Positions 26,368-35,947 of a stretch of DNA of 52,378 nucleotides are shown here, in pieces; positions within the stretch are counted from its first letter, which is position 1, and each line of letters starts with the position of its first letter. Below the pieces are notes generated by a model, which ran no database searches, had not been told where the DNA came from, and saw only the letters and a list, made by a program, of their open reading frames with translations. A program made the position numbers and the translations under genes. Origin of the DNA: Catenulispora pinisilvae (lineage in GTDB: Bacteria > Actinomycetota > Actinomycetes > Streptomycetales > Catenulisporaceae); assembly GCF_015356865.1 (NCBI RefSeq), contig NZ_JAAFZA010000055.1:1-52378 (forward strand). The letters are read 5' to 3'.

Positions 26368-26940
26368 GTGACCGATGACGCCCCCCGCACCGCCGGCGGC
26401 CCCGCGCCCCGCACCACCGCCGCCTCGCGCACCATGCTGTCCCACATCATGGGCCCCACCGAGGTGAACCTCCTCGGCACCGTGCACGGCGGCGTGGTCA
26501 TGAAGTTCGTCGACGACGTCGCCGGGGCGGTGGCCGGCCGGCACTCCGGGGGACCGGCGGTCACCGCCGCGATGGACGAGATGCAGTTCCTGAACCCGGT
26601 GCGGGTCGGCGACCTGGTCCACGCCTACGCCCAGGTGAACTGGGTGGGCGCCACCTCGATGGAGGTCGGCGTGCGGGTGATGGCCGAGCCCTGGAACGAG
26701 GCCGGCACCGCCCCGCGCCACGTGGCCAGCGCCTACCTGGTGTTCGTCGCCGTCGACGACAAGGGCCAGCCGCGCTCGGTGCCGCCGCTGGTGCTGGAGA
26801 CCGATCTGGACCGCCGCCGGCACGGCGAGGCCGAGATCCGCCGCAGCCACCGGCTGGCCCGCCGGCGCGCCATCCAGGCGGCCCGGGCCGGGGCGGTGGC
26901 GGGCGCCGAGGTATCGGTACCGGCGGAGGCCGGGCAATGA
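26368..26940 (+). CDS. Acyl-CoA thioesterase, hotdog fold
   Basis: A 190-residue single-hotdog enzyme of the YciA/BFIT type that hydrolyses acyl-CoA thioesters in the cytoplasm. The motif TEVNLLGTVHGGVVMKFVDDVAGAVA contains the conserved N-x-x-G-x-x-x-G-G-x-x-M-x-x-x-D pattern with the catalytic Asp at about residue 49. FLNPVRVGDLVHAYAQVNWVG is the second hallmark. A basic Ala/Arg-rich C-terminal helix follows. GTG at 26368, probably leaderless. Overlaps the ACT-domain gene by 4 bp. Confidence 0.92.
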   Translation: MTDDAPRTAGGPAPRTTAASRTMLSHIMGPTEVNLLGTVHGGVVMKFVDDVAGAVAGRHSGGPAVTAAMDEMQFLNPVRVGDLVHAYAQVNWVGATSMEVGVRVMAEPWNEAGTAPRHVASAYLVFVAVDDKGQPRSVPPLVLETDLDRRRHGEAEIRRSHRLARRRAIQAARAGAVAGAEVSVPAEAGQ

Positions 26941-27317
26941 CCGCCGCCGACTCCCGGGCCCAGCGCCTGCGCCTGGTCCCCGGGCGCTTCGTGGTCGAGC
27001 ACCTGCCGGCCGCGGTGGCCCCGCCGAGCGGCTGGATCGCTCAGGTCCGCGCGCCCGAAGGATTGACGGTGGTCCGCGAGGTGGTCGGGCCCGAGCCGGC
27101 CGGCGTCGATCTGTGGCGCGCGCTCTACGGCGGCGACTCCGCGCACGGCCTTGACCTGCCCGGCATGCTCGCCGCGCTGCTGGAACCGCTGGCCGCCGCC
27201 GCGGTGCCGGTGTTCGTCGCCTCCACCTATCACGCAGACCTGGTCCTGGTCCCCGAACCCGCCGCCGAGCGCGCGGTCGAGGCGCTGCGGGCGGCCGGGC
27301 ACACCGTCGACCGGTGA
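26937..27317 (+). CDS. ACT-domain protein
   Basis: A 126-residue protein matching the tandem ACT-like family (RLRLVPGRFVVEHLP start, then GMLAALLEPLAAAAVPVFVASTYHADLVLVPE, the 'PL...I.V..iSTY.tDyvLV' signature). ACT folds usually bind amino acids and regulate enzymes. Translationally coupled to the thioesterase (ATGA overlap), so it may control or accompany it. Confidence 0.85.
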   Translation: MTAADSRAQRLRLVPGRFVVEHLPAAVAPPSGWIAQVRAPEGLTVVREVVGPEPAGVDLWRALYGGDSAHGLDLPGMLAALLEPLAAAAVPVFVASTYHADLVLVPEPAAERAVEALRAAGHTVDR

Positions 27318-27380
27318 CCCCGCCGGGTCACTGTTTGATCGCGGTCCGCGCATCCGCCGGAAGGCAACAGATCCTGCCGG

Positions 27381-27386
27381 TAATCT
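27381..27386 (+). promoter_or_regulatory. -10 element of the first polysaccharide-locus promoter
   Basis: TAATCT lies 8 nt before the ATG at 27395, again compatible with a leaderless mRNA. No recognisable -35. Confidence 0.45.
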
Positions 27387-27394
27387 GACCGACG

Positions 27395-28456
27395 ATGAAC
27401 GTCTCAGAACCCTCCGCGGCGTCGGTTGAGGAGCACAAGACCACCTGGCCCCCGGTCTCGGTGATCATGCCGGTCCTCAACGAGGAGCGCCACCTCGCCT
27501 TCGCGGTCAACGGCGTGCTGGCCCAGGGCTACCCCGGCGAGCTGGAACTGATCCTGGCGATCGGTCCGAGCACCGACCGCACCCAGGCGATCGCCGACGA
27601 GCTGTCGGCCGCCGACCCGCGGGTGCGCAGCGTCCCGAACCCCACCGGCCGCACCCCGGCCGCCCTGAACGCGGCGCTGGGCGAGGTGAAACACGGCATC
27701 GTGGTCCGGGTCGACGGCCACGGCGAGCTGGTCCCCGGCTACATCGCCACGGCGGTCCGGCTGCTGGAGCAGACCGGCGCGGCCAACGTCGGCGGCGTCA
27801 TGCGGGCCGAGGGCGTCACCGGGTTCGAGCAGGCCGTGGCCCGGGCCATGACCAGCAAGCTGGGCGTCGGCAACGCGCCCAACCACACCGGCGGCGAGGG
27901 CGGCCCGGCGGACACCGTCTACCTCGGGGTGTTCCGCCGCGACGTGCTCGACGGACTCGGCGGCTACGACGAGCACTTCACCCGGGCCCAGGACTGGGAG
28001 CTGAACTACCGGATCCGCGAGTCCGGCGGGCTGATCTGGTTCGACCCGGGCCTGTCGGTGACCTACCGGCCGCGCCCGACCTTCCGGGCGCTGGCCAAGC
28101 AGTACAAGGAATACGGCCGCTGGCGGCGCGTGGTCATGCGCACCCACGCCGGCACCGCGAACCCGCGCTACCTCGCGCCGCCCGGAGCACTGCTGGCCGT
28201 CGCCACCGGCACCGTCGTCGGCCTGGCCGGCCTCACCGGCGGCCCCGGGATAGCCGTGCTCGGCTTCATCGTCCCCGTCGGCTACTTCGCCGCACTGACC
28301 GCCGGCGCGCTGTACGAGTCGCGCGGCCTGCCCTCGGGCGTCCGCGCCCGGCTGCCGCTGGTGCTGGCCACCATGCACGGTTCCTGGGCCTACGGTTTCC
28401 TCACCTCCCCGGCGCGCCTGGCCAAGGCCACCGGCAAGACCCCGAAGAAGAAGTAG
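27395..28456 (+). CDS. Glycosyltransferase family 2, ExoA-like
   Basis: A 353-residue inverting GT-A enzyme. WPPVSVIMPVLNEERHLAFAVNGV starts the nucleotide-binding fold; VVRVDGHGEL supplies the D-x-D-like metal site (VDGHGE instead of DxD, as in ExoA-type succinoglycan transferases); the acceptor motif is RAQDWELNYRI. Two C-terminal membrane segments (about 265-310) tether it to the membrane face. It opens the large glycosyltransferase region and is followed after 6 bp by the next gene. Confidence 0.9.
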   Translation: MNVSEPSAASVEEHKTTWPPVSVIMPVLNEERHLAFAVNGVLAQGYPGELELILAIGPSTDRTQAIADELSAADPRVRSVPNPTGRTPAALNAALGEVKHGIVVRVDGHGELVPGYIATAVRLLEQTGAANVGGVMRAEGVTGFEQAVARAMTSKLGVGNAPNHTGGEGGPADTVYLGVFRRDVLDGLGGYDEHFTRAQDWELNYRIRESGGLIWFDPGLSVTYRPRPTFRALAKQYKEYGRWRRVVMRTHAGTANPRYLAPPGALLAVATGTVVGLAGLTGGPGIAVLGFIVPVGYFAALTAGALYESRGLPSGVRARLPLVLATMHGSWAYGFLTSPARLAKATGKTPKKK

Positions 28457-28462
28457 CCGCGC

Positions 28463-29629
28463 ATGCGCATCCTGATGCTCGTCATCTCCAACGTCGCCAC
28501 CGACACCCGGGTGATGCGCGAGGCCGCGGCGCTGGCCGACGCCGGCCACGCGGTCCACGTCATCGGCAAGGACGTCTCGACCGGCTACGAACCGCCGGCC
28601 GGGGTCACGGTGTCCAGCGTCGGCGCCGGCTCGGCGTTCCGCAAACAGGGCGCCGAATCGCTGGGCGCGCGCCGCAAGCTCCCGCCGCACCTGCGCGCCG
28701 CGCGCTGGCTGCTGCTGCCGCAGCACCGCAACTCGGCGTTCGCCTCGTGGCGGGCCAAGGCCGGGCAGCTGGCCGCGGAGCAGGAGTTCGACATCGTGCA
28801 CGCGCACGATTTCAACACCCTGCCGCTCGGCGTGGAGCTGGCGCAGGACAAGCGCGTCCCGCTCGTCTACGACACCCACGAGCTCTGGCAGGGCCGGCCG
28901 CGGGTCGGCCGCCCGGCGCCGTTCCAGAAGCGCCGGGAAGCCAAGCAGGAGCAGGCCTGGGGTACCCGCGCGGCCGCCGTCATCACCGTCGGCGAGGGCG
29001 TGGCCGAGGCGCTGCGCACGGCCTACGGCTGGCGCCACGTCGAGGTCGTCCGCAACACCTTCCCGCTGCCCGAGGGCGGCCCGGTCGACCCACCGAAGGG
29101 TGTGTCAGGGGCCGTATACGCGGGCCGCATCGCGCCGTTCCGCGAGCTGGAGGCGATCGCCGGGGCCTCGGAACTGGTGAAGCCGCTGCGGATCGTCATC
29201 GCCGGCCCGGCCGACGACACGTATCTGGGCTCTTACGACGCCAAGGCGGCCGAGGTGGTCGGCCCCCGCCCGGTGGACGAGGTGGACGCGCTGCTGCGCG
29301 AGCTGGGCATCTCCCTGGTCACCCACTCCGACAAGTGGCAGAACCACCGGCTGGCGATGCCGAACAAGCTGTTCCACGCGGTCCGCGCCGGCGTCCCGGT
29401 GGTCGGCACCGACGTGCAGGAACTGCGGCGCGTGGTCGAGGAACACAAGCTGGGGGCGCTGTATCGGCCCGGCGACGCCGAGTCGCTGGCCGAGGCGCTG
29501 CGCGAGGTCGCGGACAACTACGCGACCTACGCGGTCAACGTGCGCGCGGCCGCCCCGGCGCTGAGCTGGGAGGCCGATTCCGAGGTCCTGCGCGGGATCT
29601 ATGAACGCCTCACCCCGCGCGGCGATTGA
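28463..29629 (+). CDS. Glycosyltransferase family 4-like
   Basis: A 388-residue GT-B enzyme. MRILMLVISNVATDTRVMREAAAL is the acceptor-domain start, HAHDFNTLPLGV and YDTHELW follow, and the donor domain has AVYAGRIAPFRELEAI and the partial E-x7-E region NKLFHAVRAGVPVVGTD. No membrane helix. Likely adds one sugar to a lipid-linked chain on the cytoplasmic face. Starts 6 bp after the GT2 gene, so co-transcribed. Confidence 0.9.
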   Translation: MRILMLVISNVATDTRVMREAAALADAGHAVHVIGKDVSTGYEPPAGVTVSSVGAGSAFRKQGAESLGARRKLPPHLRAARWLLLPQHRNSAFASWRAKAGQLAAEQEFDIVHAHDFNTLPLGVELAQDKRVPLVYDTHELWQGRPRVGRPAPFQKRREAKQEQAWGTRAAAVITVGEGVAEALRTAYGWRHVEVVRNTFPLPEGGPVDPPKGVSGAVYAGRIAPFRELEAIAGASELVKPLRIVIAGPADDTYLGSYDAKAAEVVGPRPVDEVDALLRELGISLVTHSDKWQNHRLAMPNKLFHAVRAGVPVVGTDVQELRRVVEEHKLGALYRPGDAESLAEALREVADNYATYAVNVRAAAPALSWEADSEVLRGIYERLTPRGD

Positions 29630-29673
29630 TTCCCTTGATTCAGGACGAGTGGTTCGCGCCCGGGCCCGGGCAG

Positions 29674-29679
29674 TAGGGT
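29674..29679 (+). promoter_or_regulatory. -10 element for a leaderless transcript (glycosyltransferase)
   Basis: TAGGGT, 6 nt (CGGTCC), then the GTG at 29686; no Shine-Dalgarno is present. The only gap in this part of the gene run is the 56 bp holding this motif. Confidence 0.5.
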
Positions 29680-29685
29680 CGGTCC

Positions 29686-30948
29686 GTGTCGAAGCTTCGC
29701 GTCCTCTACGCCCCCCGGGACATCGCCGGCCAGCCGTCCGAGTGGGCCAAGGCGCTGCGCGCGCAAGGCGTGGACGCGCAGGTGTGGTCGTTCGGCGAGC
29801 CGGCCTTCGGGCTGCGCCCGGACCGCGAGTGGGACCAGGACCGGCTGCTGGCCGACCCGATGTACCGCTGGCAGGCGCTGGACGAGGCGGTGCGCTCGTT
29901 CGACGTGTTCCACTTGCAGTACGGCCGCGGGTTGCTGGACGCCAAGGAGCCGGTGCTGCCCGAGCTGTGGGACCTGCCGCTGCTGCGCTCGCTCGGCAAG
30001 CGCGTCTACATGCACTGGCACGGCTCCGACGTCCGCCTGCCCTCGGTCCACGCCGAGCGCGAGCCGGACTCCTACCTGGCCGGCGCGACGGTCGACGAGG
30101 ACGCCATCCGCGCGCGGGTCTCGGTGGCCCGCCGCTACTGCGACGCCATGTTCGTCTCCACCGCGGGCCTTCCGGACTACGTCCCGGACGCCGAGCTGAT
30201 CCCGCTGGCCCTGGACGTCGCGGCCTGGCGCACCACCCGCGGCGCCGAACCGGCCGTCCCGGTCGTGGTGCACATGCCGTCCCGGCGCGCCACCAAGGGC
30301 TCGGACCTGGTCGACGCCGCCCTGCGGCCGCTCCACGACGAGGGCGTGATCATCTACCGCCCGCTGTCCGGCCTGACCCGCGACCAGGTCAAGGCGGAGT
30401 TCGCCAAGGCGGACCTGGTGGTCGACTCGCTGACCATCGGCGACCACGGCGTCGTCTCCTGCGAGGCGATGGCCAGCGGCGCTATCGCGATCGCGCACAT
30501 CCATGAGCGGGTCCGGGAGCGCGAGGCGATGCCCGGCGCGCCGGTGTCGCAGGTCCCGATCGTCGAGGCCACCGGCGCATCACTGGCCGAAGTGGTCCGC
30601 AAACTCGCGGCCGACCCGGCGGAACGTACGCGGCTGCGCGCCGAGGGCCTGACGTGGGTCACGCAGCGCCACGACAGCAAGGTGGTGGCGGCGCAACTGC
30701 TGGCGGCGTACACGCGTGAGCGCGGGCGGGTGGTCAGCGCCTACCCGGAGTGGCCGGAGTCGACCGGCAAGAAGCGGGTGCGGGAGCTGGAGGCCGAGAT
30801 CGAGCGCCTGCGGGCCCAGCTGGGCCCGAACGGCGAGCCGCTGCCCGGCCTGACGCGGCGGGACCGCTTGGAGGAGCGGCCCGGGCTGCACCTGGCGGTG
30901 CGGAAGGCTGATCGGGCTTATCGCGGGCTGCGGAAGAAGCTGAAGTAG
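29686..30948 (+). CDS. GT-B glycosyltransferase with C-terminal coiled coil
   Basis: A 420-residue protein. N-terminal MSKLRVLYAPRDIAGQPSEW and YMHWHGSDVRLPS, donor half VPVVVHMPSRRATKGSDLVD and DHGVVSCEAMASGAIAIAHI. This second half is clearly paralogous to the gene at 31739. Residues about 363-380 (KKRVRELEAEIERLRAQLG) form a short coiled coil, then a basic tail. Activity is inferred from fold; the donor sugar is unknown. Confidence 0.82.
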   Translation: MSKLRVLYAPRDIAGQPSEWAKALRAQGVDAQVWSFGEPAFGLRPDREWDQDRLLADPMYRWQALDEAVRSFDVFHLQYGRGLLDAKEPVLPELWDLPLLRSLGKRVYMHWHGSDVRLPSVHAEREPDSYLAGATVDEDAIRARVSVARRYCDAMFVSTAGLPDYVPDAELIPLALDVAAWRTTRGAEPAVPVVVHMPSRRATKGSDLVDAALRPLHDEGVIIYRPLSGLTRDQVKAEFAKADLVVDSLTIGDHGVVSCEAMASGAIAIAHIHERVREREAMPGAPVSQVPIVEATGASLAEVVRKLAADPAERTRLRAEGLTWVTQRHDSKVVAAQLLAAYTRERGRVVSAYPEWPESTGKKRVRELEAEIERLRAQLGPNGEPLPGLTRRDRLEERPGLHLAVRKADRAYRGLRKKLK

Positions 30949-30950
30949 GG

Positions 30951-31502
30951 CTACTCGCGGAGTGCGTAGCGGGCGATGGCGTCGAGGTCGATGGGGACGT
31001 CGATGTCGGCGACTTTGAGGGTCACCTGGCCGAGATGGGTCACTTCCTCGCCGCGAAGCGGGATTTCGAAGAGTGCGAGGCGTCGGCCGCTGCGCTCGAT
31101 GCGCCACGATGGAATGCCGGCGTCTCGATAGAGGGCTGGTTTGACTCGGCGGTCGTTCGTCTTGGAACCCGGCGACATGATTTCGACGGCCAGGAGTACG
31201 TCGGCCGCTTCGGTGACGCGATCGGGGTCGTAGGGCTCGGAGCGTACGACGAAGACGTCGGGGCGAGGGACGTTTTCCTCGTCCACAATCACGTCAAGGT
31301 CTAGGTAGACCAAGTAGTCCGGGCCGAGGGCCGCTTCCAGGGCGCCGTGGAGCTTGAGCGAGACGACGCCGTGCCAGACTTTTGATGGCGGACTCACGGC
31401 CAGTGCACCTCCGATGAGTTCCACCTTGAGCTTCTCGTCCACGTCGAGGTCGAAAAACTCTTTGGTGGTAAGCGGTTCGGAGGCGTGCATGATGGAGTTC
31501 AA
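30951..31502 (-). CDS. Uma2-family (DUF820) PD-(D/E)xK nuclease-fold protein
   Basis: A 183-residue protein. PRPDVFVVR and LLAVEIMSPGSKTNDRRVKPALYRDAGIPSWRIE give the P-D...E-x-x...K restriction-endonuclease core of Uma2 proteins. Biological role unknown; these are widespread in actinobacteria and cyanobacteria. The TTG at 31502 is chosen since AGGAGG lies 7 nt before it; the ATG at 31490 would be 18 nt from that site. It is inserted, on the opposite strand, within the glycosyltransferase run, 2 bp from the neighbouring stop, so it looks like a local insertion. Confidence 0.88.
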   Translation of the reverse strand: MNSIMHASEPLTTKEFFDLDVDEKLKVELIGGALAVSPPSKVWHGVVSLKLHGALEAALGPDYLVYLDLDVIVDEENVPRPDVFVVRSEPYDPDRVTEAADVLLAVEIMSPGSKTNDRRVKPALYRDAGIPSWRIERSGRRLALFEIPLRGEEVTHLGQVTLKVADIDVPIDLDAIARYALRE

Positions 31503-31738
31503 GTCGAAACCTCCTTCGATTCGCCTGCCATCATCCGCCGAACTCAGCGGGAATCAGCCCCTTTCTTTTCCTCTTATTCACCCGTTCGGCCCATCTGATC
31601 CGCTCGAACGAGTACTCACATCATCCCTTACCCCGCGCACGGAGCGGTCGCCCACACCCCACCCGCCTCACCCGAATCGGCTAACGTGGCGGCACCGGCC
31701 GACCGGCCGGGTACGCCGCTCCAGAAAGCCGCCGAGCC

Positions 31739-33253
31739 ATGCCTGAGCAGGATCAGCCCGCCGCCGCCCGCAGCCGGGCCGCCGTCGTCTCCGCGGCGCC
31801 CGCGGCCGCCGCCGAGGCCGCGCGGGCGGAGGCCGAGCGGCTGCTCGCCGACGGGTACAGCGTCCTGCTGCTGACTCCGGCTTTCGGCAAGCGGAAGCCG
31901 GATCCGTCGCGGGGCGGGGTGCACGTCGTCGAGGTGCGGGTCGGGACGTCGTTCGACTCCGCGCCCGGGGCGTTGGGCAAGATCGGGCGTAAGGCCGTGC
32001 TCACCACGCGCAACGCGCGCGGCAAGGCGCTGGGGAATCCCGCGGCCACCTGGTCCGCCGCCGACATCGCCGTCGAGATCGGGCCCTACCTGGACGCCTT
32101 CGCCCCGGATGTGGTCGTGGCGTGCGACAAGACCGCCGAGAAGGCGGTGGCCAAGGTCGGCCGGGCCGCGGTCGCCCCCGGCAAGGCGCAGTCGACGGCC
32201 AAGAGCCCGGAGCAGCCTTCGCTGCTCATCGGGTCCAACAACAACGCCGGTATGGGGTACGCGTGGGCCCGCGCGGTGCGGGAGCACGCCGGGATCACGG
32301 CCCGCAACATCCAGAAGAAGAGCTACGCCTTCGCCTACGGCTCCGACATCAAGGCCGAGGACAAGGACTGGGTCGACCCGCTGTGGGGCCTGGCGCGCGT
32401 CGCCGACACCCTGGACACCGTCACCCACGTGCTGTCCGAGAGCGGGCTGGCGGTCTTCGGCCGGCTCAACGGCGGGATGCTCGCCGACGACCTGCCCGAG
32501 CTGCGCCGGGCCGGGATCCGCAGCGGGCTGCTGTTCCACGGCTCCGACATCCGCTCGCCGGACCGGCACATCGAGCTCTACAAGTTCTCGCCCTTCCGGG
32601 CGCCGGTGAGCGAGGAAGACCAGAAGCTCACCGAGGTCCTGCGCGGCAAGACCGACGAGATGGCCAAGTGGGTCGCGGAGTTCGACGGCCCGGTCTTCGT
32701 CTCCACCCCGGACCTGATCGACGACGTCCCGCACGCCACCTGGCTGCCGGTGGTCGTGGACCTGGAGCAGTGGACCGAGGGGACCCGGACGCCGCTGGAG
32801 CGCGAGGTGCCCGTGGTCGTGCACGCACCCTCCCGCCCGTTCATGAAGGGCTCGGACCTGATCGAGCCGACGCTGCGCGACCTGGAGTCCCGCGGCCTGA
32901 TCGAGTACCGGCGGCTGGAGCACATCCCGCAGGCCGAGCTGGTCGGCGTGGTGCAGGACGCGGACATCGTGCTGGACCACTTCGTGATCGGCAACTACGG
33001 CGTGATGACCTGCCAGGCGATGGCCGCCGGCCGGGTCGGCATCGCCAACATCGACCAGCGGGTCCGGGACCGGGTGCCGGCCCGGATCCCGACCATCCAG
33101 GCCGACCCGGACTCGCTCGGCGAGGTGATCGAGGGCGTGCTCGCCGACCGGGACGCCGCGCGCGCGACGGCGGCGGCCGGCCGGGCGTTCGTCCGCGAGT
33201 TCCACGACGGCCGCAAGTCCGCCGAGGCCGTCGAACCCTGGCTGCGGGGCTGA
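31739..33253 (+). CDS. GT-B glycosyltransferase
   Basis: A 504-residue protein. An Ala-rich N-terminal region of about 150 residues with KTAEKAV-type segments precedes LLIGSNNNAGMGYAWARAV and GLLFHGSDIRSPDRH, then the donor half VPVVVHAPSRPFMKGSDLIE and NYGVMTCQAMAAGRVGIANI. The C-terminal half parallels the gene at 29686 closely. A possible -10 TAACGT is at 31681. No Shine-Dalgarno is obvious before the ATG. Confidence 0.8.
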   Translation: MPEQDQPAAARSRAAVVSAAPAAAAEAARAEAERLLADGYSVLLLTPAFGKRKPDPSRGGVHVVEVRVGTSFDSAPGALGKIGRKAVLTTRNARGKALGNPAATWSAADIAVEIGPYLDAFAPDVVVACDKTAEKAVAKVGRAAVAPGKAQSTAKSPEQPSLLIGSNNNAGMGYAWARAVREHAGITARNIQKKSYAFAYGSDIKAEDKDWVDPLWGLARVADTLDTVTHVLSESGLAVFGRLNGGMLADDLPELRRAGIRSGLLFHGSDIRSPDRHIELYKFSPFRAPVSEEDQKLTEVLRGKTDEMAKWVAEFDGPVFVSTPDLIDDVPHATWLPVVVDLEQWTEGTRTPLEREVPVVVHAPSRPFMKGSDLIEPTLRDLESRGLIEYRRLEHIPQAELVGVVQDADIVLDHFVIGNYGVMTCQAMAAGRVGIANIDQRVRDRVPARIPTIQADPDSLGEVIEGVLADRDAARATAAAGRAFVREFHDGRKSAEAVEPWLRG

Positions 33254-33391
33254 GGCAAGCGCGCTCGGCGGTGGCCTGCGGCATCTCCGCAGGCCTCTGC
33301 GCATCGCCCATCACAACCGCCTGGCCAGAATGAAGGCCATATATACCGTTGCTAGACTCCGAGCCAGTCCACACCTGCCCCCGGAGGAACA

Positions 33392-34939
33392 GTGACCACG
33401 TCCGACCAGCGCCGTCCTCGAGTAGTCATGCTGGTCGGGAACTTCATCGACGGCGACTCCCGGGTGCAGAAGGAAGCGCGCTCGGCGGCCGAGGCCGGCT
33501 GGGACACCTACCTGGTGGGCCGCTCCTACACCGGCAAGCGCGAGGAGTCCGAGCTCGGCGCGGTGACGGTGGTCCGCGCGGCCGAGACCATGGCCGCCAC
33601 CCGCTACCGCTCCTCGCACCCGCACCGGCGCGGTGTCAAAGGCCTGATCGCCTACTCCTCCCAGGACGTGAGCCGGGTCAAGCACCAGCGGCAGCGGCTG
33701 CGGCAGATGGACCTGGCCGCCGAGCGCGAGCTGCTGGCCCGCCGGATCAGCGCCGGGGCGAGCCCGTTCGCCGCGCTGTTCGGCAAGGCCGGGCTGACGA
33801 CCAGCGGCACCCTGGTCCGGGCCCGCGGTTACTGGGTCGCGGCCCGCAAGCGCGCCTTCGACGCCAACTACCAGGTCGCCCAGCAGGCCCCGAGCTCGGC
33901 GATCGAGCGGATGCTGGCCAAGCGCGGCGGCGACACGTCCTCCTGGGACGTCCAGCCCCGCCTGATCGACTTCGAGGACTCCTTCGGCCGGGTGGCCGAC
34001 CAGCTGGAGCCGGACGTGATCCACGCCAACGACGCCGAGATGCTCGGCGTGGCGGTGCGCGCGGCGGCCCGGGCCGAGGGCCGCAAGGTCGCCGTGGTCT
34101 ACGACTCCCACGAGTACACCGCCGGCGACGTCCGCCCCGAGGACGTCACCTGGGCCCCGGTGATGTTCGCCCAGGAGCGCAAGTACATCGCCGCCGCCGA
34201 CGGCGTGGTGGCCGCGGTGGACAACTTCGCCGACAAGCTGGTCGAGCACCACAAGCTCACCGTGCGCCCGACCGTGGTCCGCAACATGCCGGAGGCCTCG
34301 ACGTTCACCGTCGCCGGCGGCAAGGAGCCCGGTGTGCGCGGCCAGCTGGGCCTGGGCCCCGAGGCGACGATCCTGGTGTATCCGGGCGCCGTCACCCCGA
34401 TCCGCGGCCTGGACACGGCGGTCCGGGCGCTGCCGAAGCTGGCCGACACCCACCTGGTGCTCATGGTGGCCTCGCGCGGCGGCTACGTCGCCGAACTGGT
34501 GACCCTGGCGGGCGAACTGGGCGTCGCAGACCGCTTCCACGTCCTGGACTACGTACCGGTCGAAGAGCTCACCGACTTCATCGCCTCGGCCACGATCGGC
34601 ATCGACACCCTGCGCCGCATCCCCACCCAGGAACTGACGATCACGACGAAGTACTGGTCGTACATCGGCGCCCGGCTCCCGGTCGTGGTCAGCGACGTCA
34701 AGGCCGCCGGGGCGCTGACCCGCGAGCTGGGCAACGGCGAGGTGTTCGAGGTCGACGACGTCGACGCCCTGGCGCACGCGGTACGCACAGTGGCCGCGGA
34801 CCGGGAGCGGTACGCGGCGGTGTACACCGACGAGATGCTGGCCGCGCACAGCTGGGAGGGCCAGGTACCGGCGCTGCTCGCGCTGTACGCACAGGTCAGT
34901 GGGCTGACGCCGGAGCCGGTGGCGACGCCGGCGGACTGA
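33392..34939 (+). CDS. Glycosyltransferase family 4-like
   Basis: A 515-residue GT-B enzyme. Starts RRPRVVMLVGNFIDGDSRVQ; long helical insertion about 75-175; then VIHANDAEMLGVAV, VYDSHEYTAGDV and donor half LVYPGAVTPIRGLDTAVRAL with TTKYWSYIGARLPVVVSDV. Paralogue of the gene at 38492 throughout. GGAGG is 4 nt before the GTG at 33392, and TAGACT (33352) is a candidate -10. Confidence 0.9.
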   Translation: MTTSDQRRPRVVMLVGNFIDGDSRVQKEARSAAEAGWDTYLVGRSYTGKREESELGAVTVVRAAETMAATRYRSSHPHRRGVKGLIAYSSQDVSRVKHQRQRLRQMDLAAERELLARRISAGASPFAALFGKAGLTTSGTLVRARGYWVAARKRAFDANYQVAQQAPSSAIERMLAKRGGDTSSWDVQPRLIDFEDSFGRVADQLEPDVIHANDAEMLGVAVRAAARAEGRKVAVVYDSHEYTAGDVRPEDVTWAPVMFAQERKYIAAADGVVAAVDNFADKLVEHHKLTVRPTVVRNMPEASTFTVAGGKEPGVRGQLGLGPEATILVYPGAVTPIRGLDTAVRALPKLADTHLVLMVASRGGYVAELVTLAGELGVADRFHVLDYVPVEELTDFIASATIGIDTLRRIPTQELTITTKYWSYIGARLPVVVSDVKAAGALTRELGNGEVFEVDDVDALAHAVRTVAADRERYAAVYTDEMLAAHSWEGQVPALLALYAQVSGLTPEPVATPAD

Positions 34940-35002
34940 GCTCACGGCCGTCCTCGCGACGGCCGCGGGTGCAGGCCGCCCGGCCACCAATCCGCGCAAC
35001 CG

Positions 35003-35947
35003 CTAAAGCCAGCCGCGCCGCGCCGCCTCGACCCCGGCCTCGAACCGGCTCTCGGCACCCAGCCGGTCCATCAGGTCGGCCATGATGCGGCGCACGGTGC
35101 GGGCCGAGATGCCCAGCCGCTTGGCGGCCACGTCGTCGGTGAGGCCGTCGGCGAGCAGCCGCAGCAGGTGCCGGTCGGTGGGGGACAGGCCGGCGCCGGA
35201 TTCGGAGGCGGAGGGCATCCCGAGCGGGACGGCGTCCGTCCAGATGAGTTCGAACAGAGCCGTCAGTTGGTCGATCAGACCGGGTTCGCGGACGCACAAG
35301 GCGCCGACGCTGGTCTCCTTCGGCTTGATCGGTACCACGGCGGTCTTGCCGTCCACGATGAGCAGCCGGCGGGTCACGGAGGGGGAGAGCCGGACCTCGC
35401 TGCCGCGCTCGGCCATCCAGCGGCCGTAGGCGATGGTGGTGGCGTCCTGGCGGACCGTGGAGTGGTAGAGCACCCGGACCCGGACCCGGCTGGCCAGGTC
35501 GTCGTCCGCGGACTCCGAGGCTTTGAGCGCCGCCGGGTGGATGGTGCTGCCCGGCACCATCGACAGCACCTCGACCATGGCGCCGGACGCCAACTGCTCC
35601 AGCCCGACCTGGACCGCGTCCAGGCCGATCAGCCGCTCGGCCGGCTCCCGGTCGGCTTCGGCCGCCCGGCCCGCCGCCACGGCGTCCCGGCTGGCGGCCA
35701 GTTCCTCTTCCTGCCGCCGCACCAGCAACTGCATCCCGGCGACCAACGGGACCGGATACAGCCCGCCGGAGCGTTCTCGCGAAGGCCGTAGCAAGGCCAA
35801 CTCCACGAGGCTGTCCAGGGTGCCCCGGATGTGGTTTTCATCCTGGCCAAGGCGCTCTGTCAGCTCGTGGACGCCCACTGAAGGGTCGGCGAGCATCGCG
35901 CTATAGACCGCTTGCGCTAGCGGATCCAGACCCAGCGAACCAAGCAC
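35003..35947 (-). CDS. TrmB/LuxR-type transcriptional regulator
   Basis: A 314-residue regulator with two DNA-binding-type ends. The N-terminus (LGLDPLAQAVYSAMLADPSVGVHELTERLG) is a TrmB-like winged helix, the centre (about 100-240) resembles the TrmB/phospholipase-D-like sensing domain, and the C-terminus (LSPTDRHLLRLLADGLTDDVAAKRLGISARTVRRIM) is a LuxR-type HTH. GTG at 35947 is preceded by AAGGGGG. It is divergent from a gene for a short secreted peptide 258 bp away, which it may control or sense. Confidence 0.85.
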   Translation of the reverse strand: MLGSLGLDPLAQAVYSAMLADPSVGVHELTERLGQDENHIRGTLDSLVELALLRPSRERSGGLYPVPLVAGMQLLVRRQEEELAASRDAVAAGRAAEADREPAERLIGLDAVQVGLEQLASGAMVEVLSMVPGSTIHPAALKASESADDDLASRVRVRVLYHSTVRQDATTIAYGRWMAERGSEVRLSPSVTRRLLIVDGKTAVVPIKPKETSVGALCVREPGLIDQLTALFELIWTDAVPLGMPSASESGAGLSPTDRHLLRLLADGLTDDVAAKRLGISARTVRRIMADLMDRLGAESRFEAGVEAARRGWL

